From: Firmicutes bacterium UBA2595
Lineage (GTDB): Bacteria; Bacillota; Thermincolia; Thermincolales; UBA2595
Assembly (NCBI GenBank): GCA_002339745.1
Contig: DDKP01000103.1
Location: 31,289-40,510 of the forward strand
Direction of reading: 5' to 3'
DNA length: 9,222 bases
A program made the translations under genes and the position numbers. Shown here one piece after another: positions 1 to 5,752 of the stretch. The notes beneath the pieces are model-generated. The model did not search any database. It saw nothing but the letters and a program-made list of their open reading frames with translations, and was not told where the DNA came from. Numbering within the stretch: the first letter of the stretch is position 1; each line of letters begins with the position of its first letter.

Positions 1-54
1 TCCCCTGGTTTCGATAACTTCAATTTCACGGATGATTTCTCGGAGAGTATTCAT
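1..54 (-). CDS. murE: MurE, UDP-MurNAc-tripeptide synthetase, N-terminal 18 codons only (partial)
   Basis: An ATG at 54 reads leftwards off the window edge as MNTLREIIREIEVIETRG. A GGAGG Shine-Dalgarno at 60-64 lies 5 bases upstream, which makes this a real start. The pattern of an amphipathic 'LREII..IEV.E..G' opening resembles the N-terminus of Firmicute MurE proteins, and murE is the gene that normally follows spoVD/ftsI in this cluster. MurE is the cytoplasmic ATP-dependent ligase that adds the third amino acid (usually meso-diaminopimelate or lysine) to UDP-MurNAc-L-Ala-D-Glu. No catalytic motif is inside the window, so the name rests on the start, the weak N-terminal resemblance and synteny. 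Another Mur ligase such as MurF is possible but less likely. Confidence 0.72.
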   Translation of the reverse strand, partial: MNTLREIIREIEVIETRG

Positions 55-77
55 TCGATCCTCCAATGTGACTGACA

Positions 78-105
78 ATTATGTACTCTATATTATTGGC
101 ATCAA
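78..105 (-). promoter_or_regulatory. Candidate sigma-A-like promoter for murE
   Basis: On the minus strand a TTGATG hexamer (105-100) is followed after 16 bases by CATAAT (83-78). This would start transcription near position 71, just upstream of the murE ribosome binding site. Both hexamers differ from consensus and the spacing is one base short, so this is a weak prediction. It is made plausible by the unusually long gap before murE. Confidence 0.3.
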
Positions 106-175
106 ACTACCAATTTATCCAAAAACAGCTAACCTTCTCGAAATAAAACAGGCAATTCGCAGTTTATTACAACCA

Positions 176-232
176 AAGCTGAGCCGGCTGTTTGAAGAGG
201 TTTTTTATCGTGTCGCCCAGCCAGCTCAGCTT
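176..232 (-). repeat. 15-bp inverted repeat (stem-loop) between the class B PBP gene and murE
   Basis: Left arm AAGCTGAGCCGGCTG (176-190) and right arm CAGCCAGCTCAGCTT (218-232) are inverted copies with one difference, separated by 27 bases. In a minus-strand transcript the odd pair (185/223) becomes G-U, so all 15 positions pair. In a plus-strand transcript it would be a C-A mismatch. The structure therefore fits the direction of the operon. No run of T follows on either strand, so it is not a classical intrinsic terminator. It may be an mRNA-stabilising or processing hairpin, a weak attenuator, or one copy of a dispersed palindromic repeat. The rest of the 55-277 gap shows no open reading frame, T-box motif or riboswitch that I recognise. 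Confidence 0.7.
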
Positions 233-277
233 GCTTTAATGTAACTATATTCTCGATTTCGATTAGGGCTCTTGCCT

Positions 278-2407
278 TTACGGGGACGGTTCAGGGACAG
301 GCGGTGAGAAGGTGACCGTTATCGCTGAACCGGCCTTTACTTTGGTTCCTGGTTTCGTTTTTTGTTCCACTGCCACCCCGGTTCCAACCGGGTTCAACTG
401 TAAACCGAGTCTCCCCAGAAGTTGCCCGGCCTCTCTCATGGTCAAGTCTGTCAAATCGGGCACTGTAACTTCCTGGCCATCGGGAACGCCTTTCCCTGGC
501 GGTCCGAGATAAACCACTACCTTTGCCCCGGCAGGAAGCCTGGCTCCTCCTTTGGGCTGCTGGCTGATGACCCAGGTCCCCTCACCCTCCACTTTTGTCT
601 CCAGGGCGCTCTCCTGTAGTATGCGAAGAGCGTCTTCAAACGATGTGTTCACTACATCAGGTACAAGTATCTCGGTGTTTTTTGACCTCTTCTTGATTTC
701 TTCCTCGCTTAACTGAGGAGTCACACCCAGGTAGCGCAGAATATCTTTGGCCAGGTTTTTAAACACAGGAGCAGCAATGGCGCCCCCGTAATAGGTCCCC
801 CCCTGAGGCTCGTCAATAAGAACCAGGATTGCTACCCTCGGGTCATCGGCCGGAGCAAAACCGGCAAATGAGGCGATATATTTCCCCTGGGTATACCCGC
901 CTTTCCCCGCCTTTTGGGCAGTTCCGGTCTTCCCGGCAACCCGGTATCCTTCAAGATAGGCTCTTATACCGGTACCCTGGCTGACGACTCCTTCCAGGAT
1001 CCCTGAAAGCTGCCTGGCCGTTGTTTTGGAAACGATCTGCCGGACTGGTTCCGGTTTGATTTCTTTAACAATATTTCCTTTCTTGTCCCGGATTTCCTTG
1101 ACCAGCTGGGGCTTCATCATCACCCCGTCATTGGCCACAGCGGCAAAGGCCGACAGCAGTTGAATGGGAGTCACGGAAATTGCCTGACCAATGGAAATTG
1201 TAGCAATATTGATGAGTTTGATATCTTTTTCGGGGATGACAATCCCCACGGCCTCCCCGGTCAGGTCAATGCCCGTTTTCTCACCAAACCCAAAGGCCCT
1301 GATATATTTATAAAACCTTTCCTTTCCCAAGTCAAGGCCAATCTCAACAAACCCGGGGTTGCAGGAATTTTGCACTACTTCCACAAAAGACTGGGAGCCG
1401 TGGGTTCTGGGAAATCTCCAGCACTTAATCTTATGGTCTCCCACCACGGTAAACCCCTTATCATAAAAGCGGCTCTCCGGCGTAACGACCCCTTCGTCCA
1501 GCGCTGCCGCCGCCGTGACCACCTTAAATGTGGACCCGGGCTCGTAGTTCAGCTGAATAGCAAGATTGCGCCTTGACTCTGCCGGATAATCATTGTAGGC
1601 TCCGGGATCAAAGTCCGGCCGGCTGGCCATGGCCAGTATTCCACCAGTCTTTGGCTCCATGACTATAACGGTTGCCCCTTTGGGCTGATACTGGGCAATA
1701 ACGTTTTCTAACTCCCGTTCCACAAAATACTGAATTGTTTCGTCTATGGTCAGGTAAACATCATTACCCGGGACCGGCGGCTTATACGTATGAAGCGCCT
1801 GCGGAATGGCCCTACCCGTTGCATCCTTCTCAGTTATTATTCTCCCCGGAATTCCGGCCAGATCCCGGTCCAGTTTTTTTTCCAGTCCTTCCAGACCGAT
1901 ATTATCTATTCCGACAAAGCCAAGAACATGGGAAGCAAATTTGCCTTTCCGGTAAGAACGCTGTTTTTCCTCTACTATATCTATGCCCGGCAGTGCGAGT
2001 TTCTTTATTTCCCTGCTCTTCTCCGGGTCAACCTTTCTTTTTATGTATTCGAAATTCGAGTTCTTGGTAATCCGTTTATAAACATCCTCATAATTCAGGT
2101 CCAGGATGCGGGCCAATTCGGCGGCGGTTTTCTCGGGGTCACCTTTTTTTACTTCCGGAGGAATGGCAAAAACAGAATCGGAGCTGATGCTAACCACCAG
2201 CTCTTTACCGTTCCTGTCATATATAGTTCCCCTGTCAGCCGGAACAGGAATGTCATCCATCCGGTTTTTTTGTGCCAGGTCCCGCAGTTCATTTCCCCTG
2301 ACAAACTGTATCCACGCCAGCCTTCCAATGAGTAAAATCAAAATCAGTCCAATAATAAGAAAGAGTTTGGTAACTCTTTTCCGGATCACGATATTAGTGG
2401 CGCTCAT
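278..2407 (-). CDS. spoVD: Class B penicillin-binding protein, SpoVD/FtsI type, with two PASTA domains
   Basis: A membrane-anchored transpeptidase of 709 residues that cross-links peptidoglycan at the septum or in the spore cortex. A short cytoplasmic N-terminus is followed by one membrane segment (about 13-36) and the PBP dimer domain starting with the DRGTIYDRNG motif (58-67). The transpeptidase domain carries SxxK as STFK (Ser292, Lys295), SxN as SCN (348-350) and KTGT (493-496). Two PASTA repeats follow at about 579-635 and 645-702, then a Pro-rich tail. The start is ATG with GAGGGG 10 bases upstream, 60 bases after ftsL. Cys329 and Cys349 match in position the redox-active pair that I recall in Bacillus subtilis SpoVD (Cys332/Cys351). 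On the other hand, two PASTA repeats are typical of the vegetative PBP2B, and SpoVD of B. subtilis has one. Since only one such gene lies here, it may serve division, sporulation or both. The family call is sure, the choice of symbol is not. Confidence 0.93.
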   Translation of the reverse strand: MSATNIVIRKRVTKLFLIIGLILILLIGRLAWIQFVRGNELRDLAQKNRMDDIPVPADRGTIYDRNGKELVVSISSDSVFAIPPEVKKGDPEKTAAELARILDLNYEDVYKRITKNSNFEYIKRKVDPEKSREIKKLALPGIDIVEEKQRSYRKGKFASHVLGFVGIDNIGLEGLEKKLDRDLAGIPGRIITEKDATGRAIPQALHTYKPPVPGNDVYLTIDETIQYFVERELENVIAQYQPKGATVIVMEPKTGGILAMASRPDFDPGAYNDYPAESRRNLAIQLNYEPGSTFKVVTAAAALDEGVVTPESRFYDKGFTVVGDHKIKCWRFPRTHGSQSFVEVVQNSCNPGFVEIGLDLGKERFYKYIRAFGFGEKTGIDLTGEAVGIVIPEKDIKLINIATISIGQAISVTPIQLLSAFAAVANDGVMMKPQLVKEIRDKKGNIVKEIKPEPVRQIVSKTTARQLSGILEGVVSQGTGIRAYLEGYRVAGKTGTAQKAGKGGYTQGKYIASFAGFAPADDPRVAILVLIDEPQGGTYYGGAIAAPVFKNLAKDILRYLGVTPQLSEEEIKKRSKNTEILVPDVVNTSFEDALRILQESALETKVEGEGTWVISQQPKGGARLPAGAKVVVYLGPPGKGVPDGQEVTVPDLTDLTMREAGQLLGRLGLQLNPVGTGVAVEQKTKPGTKVKAGSAITVTFSPPVPEPSP

Positions 2408-2467
2408 TTGAAGTCAACCCCTCTGTGGCCTTATGGTTGCTTCAACACTTTACGACACCGCCCCCTG

Positions 2468-2953
2468 TCAGCCGTTGATTATCTTGGCCAGGGTTTGAAC
2501 CAGGAAATTTCGTTTCTGTTTTTCTTGGCCGGGCTGTTTGTCTGTGTCATCTGCTGAAGCAATTCCAACGGCTTCTTTTGAGCCGGCTTTAGAATATTCT
2601 ACAGGAACAAACTGAACCCCTTCCGCCAATTCTGGTTCTTGCATGCCCAGGCGGGTAGTAGCGAGATACTCAATGTTTTTCAGGGATTTCAGTTCGTCTA
2701 TTTTGGCCTGAAACGCCTGATTTTCCACTTCCAGGGACTGCACCTGTTTTTTTAAGGCTAATATGTCATATCCGGTTTTGGCTATCTCGGCATACCTGGA
2801 CGCGACCAGAAAAGCCAGGCATAACGTGACCAGCACAATAGAGCAGTAGACCATTTTGGTTTGTGTCCTGATCCTGCGCACCCTTTTGATCTGCGGCCGC
2901 TTGCCATAGTGCAGCGGAAGGTCATAGTCGAAGCGTTCTCTTGCCACTAACAA
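2468..2953 (-). CDS. ftsL: Cell division protein FtsL
   Basis: A bitopic divisome protein of 161 residues that pairs with DivIC/FtsB and helps recruit and activate the septal transpeptidase. It has a basic cytoplasmic head (1-33), one membrane helix (about 35-52) and an extracytoplasmic heptad coiled coil (about 60-95, with LALKKQVQSLEVENQAF). The 'TTRLGMQEPE' segment (99-108) is typical of Firmicute FtsL. A hydrophilic stretch (about 120-147) and a short amphipathic end (NFLVQTLAKIING) make it longer than B. subtilis FtsL (about 117). The start is a TTG only 2 bases after the rsmH stop, chosen because AGGGAGG (2964-2970) sits 10 bases upstream. A GTG two codons later would be too far from it. 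Sequence conservation of this family is low, so the call leans on architecture plus position between rsmH and the PBP gene. Confidence 0.88.
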   Translation of the reverse strand: MLVARERFDYDLPLHYGKRPQIKRVRRIRTQTKMVYCSIVLVTLCLAFLVASRYAEIAKTGYDILALKKQVQSLEVENQAFQAKIDELKSLKNIEYLATTRLGMQEPELAEGVQFVPVEYSKAGSKEAVGIASADDTDKQPGQEKQKRNFLVQTLAKIING

Positions 2954-2955
2954 GC

Positions 2956-3918
2956 TTATTCAGCCTCCCTGTCATTTAGAACCCGGCATTTCCGGGCCAC
3001 CCTGAGTCGTGCGCTCCTGGCCCGGGGGTTGACTTCAATTTCACTGGAGCTCGGCACCACCGGCTTGCCTGTGATTATTTCAACCTGTTTCCGTTTTTTG
3101 CAGCGGCACACCGGCAGTTCAGGCGGGCAGATACAATCCCTGGCCAGTTCCCGGAATACTTCTTTAGCTATCCTGTCTTCCAGGGAATGAAACGATATCA
3201 CACAAACCCTTCCACCGGGCTTGAGGATATCGACAGCATCTCTCAGTGTCTTGGCAAACCTGTTGAGCTCATCGTTAACGGCTATCCGCAGGGCCTGAAA
3301 AGTCCGCTTGGCCGGGTGAGGGCCCTCCCTCCTGGCCCCGGCCGGAATTGCTTTCTTAATTATTTCAACCAGCTCGCCCGTAGTGCGTACCGGTCTCATT
3401 CGGCGGCGCTCTGTAATAAACCTGGCAATTCGTCTGGCCCAGCGCTCCTCGCCGTATTCACTTATTATTCTGGCCAATTCATCCTCGGTAAGAGTGTTCA
3501 CAAGAACCTCTGCTGTAACCGGTTCCTCAGGGTTCATTCTCATATCCAGGGGAGCATCATGCATGTAGCTGAACCCCCTGTCACCTTCATCCAGCTGAAA
3601 AGACGAAACGCCGAGGTCAAAAAGGACCCCATCTGCTTCCCCAAGTCCAAGCTCTGCCGCAATCTCCTTTAACCTGTAAAAATTACTGTGAACCAGTGTG
3701 ATACAGTCCTTGTAAGGTTCGAGGTTGTTTCGTGCAGCCTCTAGAGCGTTGGGGTCCTGGTCGATGCCTATGACCCGGCCACCGGGTAGAATTCTCTTTA
3801 TAATTTCCGATGTATGCCCGCCTCCACCCAGTGTACAGTCCACATACGTTCCACCCTGCCGCAAGTCCAGGTACATAATTACTTCTTCCAGCATTACCGG
3901 GACATGGTGGAATTCCAT
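2956..3918 (-). CDS. rsmH: 16S rRNA (cytosine-1402-N4)-methyltransferase RsmH (MraW)
   Basis: A cytoplasmic SAM-dependent enzyme that methylates N4 of C1402 in 16S rRNA, in the P-site decoding region. The 320 residues are full length for the family. The opening HVPVMLEEV is typical. SAM-binding motifs are DCTLGGGGHT (27-36) and GIDQDP (51-56). Further family blocks are FDLGVSSFQLD (about 100-110), GFSY, PLDMRM, HPAKRTFQALRIAVN (202-216), ISFHSLEDR (about 242-250) and the basic C-terminal NPRARSARLRVAR. A CxC-x6-CxC cluster (CICPPELPVCRC) lies near residues 264-275. The ATG start lies 24 bases after mraZ and has AAGGTGA about 7 bases upstream. It is the second gene of the dcw operon in nearly all bacteria that have one. 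Confidence 0.97.
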   Translation of the reverse strand: MEFHHVPVMLEEVIMYLDLRQGGTYVDCTLGGGGHTSEIIKRILPGGRVIGIDQDPNALEAARNNLEPYKDCITLVHSNFYRLKEIAAELGLGEADGVLFDLGVSSFQLDEGDRGFSYMHDAPLDMRMNPEEPVTAEVLVNTLTEDELARIISEYGEERWARRIARFITERRRMRPVRTTGELVEIIKKAIPAGARREGPHPAKRTFQALRIAVNDELNRFAKTLRDAVDILKPGGRVCVISFHSLEDRIAKEVFRELARDCICPPELPVCRCKKRKQVEIITGKPVVPSSSEIEVNPRARSARLRVARKCRVLNDREAE

Positions 3919-3942
3919 CCCGCCTTCACCTTCTAATCTTTT

Positions 3943-4380
3943 TTATAGTCCCAGGTCAAAATCCACTATTTTTTCGGCGATTTCTTCATAGGTGGCTTCC
4001 GCCCTGCTGCTGTATTTCTCCCACTCTTCCCTGCTCCAGATCTCAACCCGGCTGGAAACCCCCAGCACCACCACGTCTTTTTCCAGTTTGGCATATTCCC
4101 GCAAGTTGGCCGGGAGTAATATCCTTCCCTGTTTGTCAAGTTCGCATTCAGTGGCCCCCGAAAAGAAGAACCTGACGAACGCCCTGGCATCCGCCCTGGT
4201 GAATGGGAGCGATTTCAATTTCTGTTCCAGTTGCCGCCATTCCTCTCTGGGATAAATGAATAAGCAGTTATCGAGACCCTTGGTAGCAACAAAATTGTCA
4301 CCCAGGTCATCTCTGAATTTATGGGGGATAATGAGTCTCCCCTTCGTATCTATGGTATGGTGGAACTCCCCCATGAACAT
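3943..4380 (-). CDS. mraZ: Transcriptional regulator MraZ
   Basis: MraZ is the DNA-binding autorepressor of the dcw (division and cell wall) operon and forms ring-shaped oligomers. The 145 residues hold two SpoVT/AbrB-type half domains, each with its signature: DTKGRLIIPHKFR (11-23) and DKQGRILLPANLREYA (82-97). The N-terminus MFMGEFHHTID is the standard family opening, which fixes the start at the ATG at 4380. AGGTGA lies 7 bases upstream. It is the first gene of the cluster, with rsmH 24 bases downstream. Just upstream are three 10-bp-spaced AGTGG boxes that fit the known MraZ operator, so autoregulation is very likely. Nothing is missing or odd in the protein. Confidence 0.97.
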   Translation of the reverse strand: MFMGEFHHTIDTKGRLIIPHKFRDDLGDNFVATKGLDNCLFIYPREEWRQLEQKLKSLPFTRADARAFVRFFFSGATECELDKQGRILLPANLREYAKLEKDVVVLGVSSRVEIWSREEWEKYSSRAEATYEEIAEKIVDFDLGL

Positions 4381-4403
4381 CGCGCTGTCACCTGCTTATC
4401 TAC

Positions 4404-4436
4404 AAAGTGGTTTCTAGGAGCGCTCTCTCCCACTTT
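4404..4436. repeat. Inverted AAAGTGG/CCACTTT pair between the mraZ boxes and the mraZ start
   Basis: On the plus strand AAAGTGG (4404-4410) faces CCACTTT (4430-4436), and the right arm is also the gene-proximal MraZ box. The two arms are exact over 7 bases with 19 bases between them, and GAGCGCTC (4418-4425) lies inside as a smaller palindrome. It can be read either as a fourth MraZ half-site in opposite orientation or as a hairpin at the 5' end of the operon mRNA. The sequence alone does not decide between them. Confidence 0.5.
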
Positions 4437-4456
4437 CCCCCACTTTATACCACTGT
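4428..4456 (-). promoter_or_regulatory. MraZ operator: three direct AGTGG boxes at 10-bp spacing
   Basis: On the minus strand AGTGG occurs with its last base at 4450, 4440 and 4430, giving a period of exactly 10 bp. Written as five-base boxes they are TGGTA (4452-4448), TGGGG (4442-4438) and TGGGA (4432-4428), separated by 5 bases each. From established work, MraZ of Escherichia coli binds TGGGN direct repeats with 5-base spacers upstream of its own gene, and related repeats occur in Mycoplasma. Two boxes fit that pattern fully and the promoter-distal one is degenerate. The position, about 50-75 bases before the mraZ start codon, is as expected for autorepression of the whole dcw operon. Confidence 0.85.
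4444..4452 (-). promoter_or_regulatory. Candidate extended -10 promoter inside the MraZ operator
   Basis: TGGTATAAA on the minus strand fits the extended -10 form TG-N-TATAAT with one mismatch. It overlaps the first MraZ box, and no good -35 hexamer is found 16-18 bases upstream. If used, transcription would begin near 4437, and bound MraZ would directly block RNA polymerase. The alternative promoter is at 4490-4519. Confidence 0.4.
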
Positions 4457-4489
4457 TATTCTCCATAATCGTGAAAATTCCTTCTAAAC

Positions 4490-4519
4490 TTTATAGTTTT
4501 TTTAAAATTTTTTCTCCAA
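4490..4519 (-). promoter_or_regulatory. Alternative sigma-A-like promoter for the dcw operon
   Basis: TTGGAG (4519-4514) and TATAAA (4495-4490) are 18 bases apart on the minus strand in a strongly A/T-rich stretch. A start near 4483 would place the MraZ boxes about 30-55 bases downstream of it, a roadblock arrangement. The -10 is good and the -35 only fair. A/T-rich DNA produces such matches by chance, so this is one of two options. Confidence 0.4.
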
Positions 4520-4562
4520 AATCTCGGTTTTTCTCGCGCTTTTTCGCTATAGCTTTAAATTG

Positions 4563-4576
4563 CACAATATATAGTG
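4563..4576. other. Near-palindrome CACAATATATAGTG in the AT-rich mraZ upstream region
   Basis: The 14 bases show dyad symmetry apart from two positions (CAC-a-ATATAT-a-GTG). They lie about 70 bases upstream of the better -35 hexamer of the dcw operon and downstream of the terminator of the preceding gene. The size would suit a dimeric regulator, but it matches no operator I know, and A/T-rich DNA makes chance symmetry likely. Confidence 0.2.
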
Positions 4577-4637
4577 TAATGTTTCAGTTTTAACCCCTAT
4601 TTGTAGTATGCAGGCAGTTTCTGCCCTGGGAAATTTT

Positions 4638-4672
4638 AAAAAATTTAAGGCAGGTAATCGTACCTGCCTTAA
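4638..4672 (-). terminator. Intrinsic terminator of the YdjM/YfhP-type gene
   Basis: A perfect 12-bp inverted repeat, TTAAGGCAGGTA (4645-4656) against TACCTGCCTTAA (4661-4672), encloses a 4-base loop. On the minus strand it is followed by one A and then six T (4643-4638). The GC-rich core and the T run are on the minus strand only, so it is one-directional. The stop codon (4671-4669) of the upstream gene lies inside the stem. It insulates the dcw operon from transcription coming from the genes to the right. Confidence 0.9.
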
Positions 4673-5652
4673 GAAGCCTCCTCCTGGAGGTAATCTTCGA
4701 TTTTCCGTTTCTTTCGCCGCACCGGTTTTTTAACCTGGAGCTTCTGGCCGGCAACCCGGCCGTTCTCATCAATTTTCACCGTTACGCCATGAACTCCTCC
4801 GAGGTTCAACAACTGGACATCAGACCACTCAACCGTATAACACCCGTCTTCCCTGATTACATTGTAGAATGGAAAACGGGCTCTCCTCAGGAAGACGTCC
4901 ACCAGGTCAGACTGGCACGCGGACTTGACACATCTATGATAAGGAGATGACGTGAATTCCCGTGAACCGAGAACTTCGTCTTTTCGTGTATCAACACTGA
5001 CATAAAGGTACTGGCTCCTGGCCTTGTAGATTACGTCCCATAAAAAAGGACTGATTGCTGAAGGCAAAACATATACCTCAGACCCTTTGTACCTGGGGGT
5101 TAGCTCCGTTTCAGCCAGCCGACAGGCCCGGCGCTTCTGGATAACCCGCAGCAGCAGATACGCCACGATAACCGCGAAGGAACCAATATAGAACATTACT
5201 TCATGCTGAGGGTGATGGTAGGCTAGGTAGACCCCTCCCACCATGGACGAAATCATAACCGGGTCAAAAAACCAGATCAAGTCAAACCCGTACTTCTTAC
5301 TGCTGAATGGGTAAAACAGCGGCAGCCCCCACGGAGTCAGGGAATCCATCAGCAGATGGGCGGCCAGACCAGCCCCCACCATGGCGGCTACTGCAAGCAG
5401 ATTGTCCAGAGGAGTAAAGAGATATACTCCTACACTGATCAATATCCATAGAATGACAGCCCCCAGCAGGGAATGAGTAACTTCCCTGTGGTACTTGTAA
5501 AAGGTCTTGGCCCCCTTCAGGCCCGTTACAACATCGAGGTCGGGAGCAATGTTGGCAATTACCATTGTAACGATACTGACAAAACCAAACTTCTTCTTCA
5601 GGCCTAAACCCGCCATCATGGTACCCATCAGCCCGTGCGAAACCAGGTCCAC
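4669..5652 (-). CDS. Membrane-bound metal-dependent hydrolase, YdjM/YfhP family
   Basis: A 327-residue integral membrane protein. The N-terminal half carries the family's metal-ligand pattern: His6 (DLVSHGLMG), PDLD (37-40), HREVTHSLLG (55-64), HLLMDSLTPWG (99-109) and the GFD/FDP aspartates (124 and 130). Hydrophobic segments lie at about 22-36, 60-79, 84-101, 132-145 and 153-171. A soluble C-terminal domain (about 180-305) ends in a basic tail (KKPVRRKKRK). The length and two-part layout resemble B. subtilis YfhP, also about 327 residues. The substrate is unknown and the hydrolase activity is a family inference only. The start is GTG, with GGAAGG 7 bases upstream. It has its own candidate promoter and a strong terminator, so it is probably a single-gene unit, perhaps with read-through from the genes before it. 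Confidence 0.83.
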   Translation of the reverse strand: MDLVSHGLMGTMMAGLGLKKKFGFVSIVTMVIANIAPDLDVVTGLKGAKTFYKYHREVTHSLLGAVILWILISVGVYLFTPLDNLLAVAAMVGAGLAAHLLMDSLTPWGLPLFYPFSSKKYGFDLIWFFDPVMISSMVGGVYLAYHHPQHEVMFYIGSFAVIVAYLLLRVIQKRRACRLAETELTPRYKGSEVYVLPSAISPFLWDVIYKARSQYLYVSVDTRKDEVLGSREFTSSPYHRCVKSACQSDLVDVFLRRARFPFYNVIREDGCYTVEWSDVQLLNLGGVHGVTVKIDENGRVAGQKLQVKKPVRRKKRKIEDYLQEEAS

Positions 5653-5712
5653 AAATAATCCTTCCTTTCAAACAGGAAAAATACTAAATAATTTAATAGA
5701 AATACAACTTTT

Positions 5713-5741
5713 AGTATAACATATTTTGAAAAATTTTGCAC
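5713..5741 (-). promoter_or_regulatory. Extended -10 promoter candidate for the YdjM/YfhP-type gene
   Basis: TGTTATACT (5721-5713) fits TG-N-TATAAT with one mismatch. A weak -35 GTGCAA (5741-5736) lies 17 bases upstream. Transcription would start near 5706 and give a leader of about 54 bases before the GTG start. The 100-base gap 5653-5752 is A/T-rich and has no other clear signal. Confidence 0.5.
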
Positions 5742-5752
5742 TACTAAAGCAG

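Noticed and set aside
32..244. Plus-strand frame of 70 codons over the gap before murE
   Set aside because: No ribosome binding site, no recognisable protein pattern, and it overlaps the murE start and the stem-loop. It looks like a chance frame.
55..277. T-box or riboswitch upstream of murE
   Set aside because: No T-box core sequence, specifier arrangement or other riboswitch consensus could be found. Only the single long stem-loop is clear.
1160..2411. Several plus-strand frames of 100-180 codons opposite the PBP gene
   Set aside because: They are mirror images of a strongly supported transpeptidase gene, with low-complexity translations and no ribosome binding sites.
3187..3672. Plus-strand frame of 161 codons opposite rsmH
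   Set aside because: The opposite strand encodes full-length RsmH with all its motifs. The translation here resembles no family.
4613..4625. Small hairpin GGCAG-TTT-CTGCC
   Set aside because: Five base pairs with no T run on either side, next to a strong terminator. It is probably incidental.
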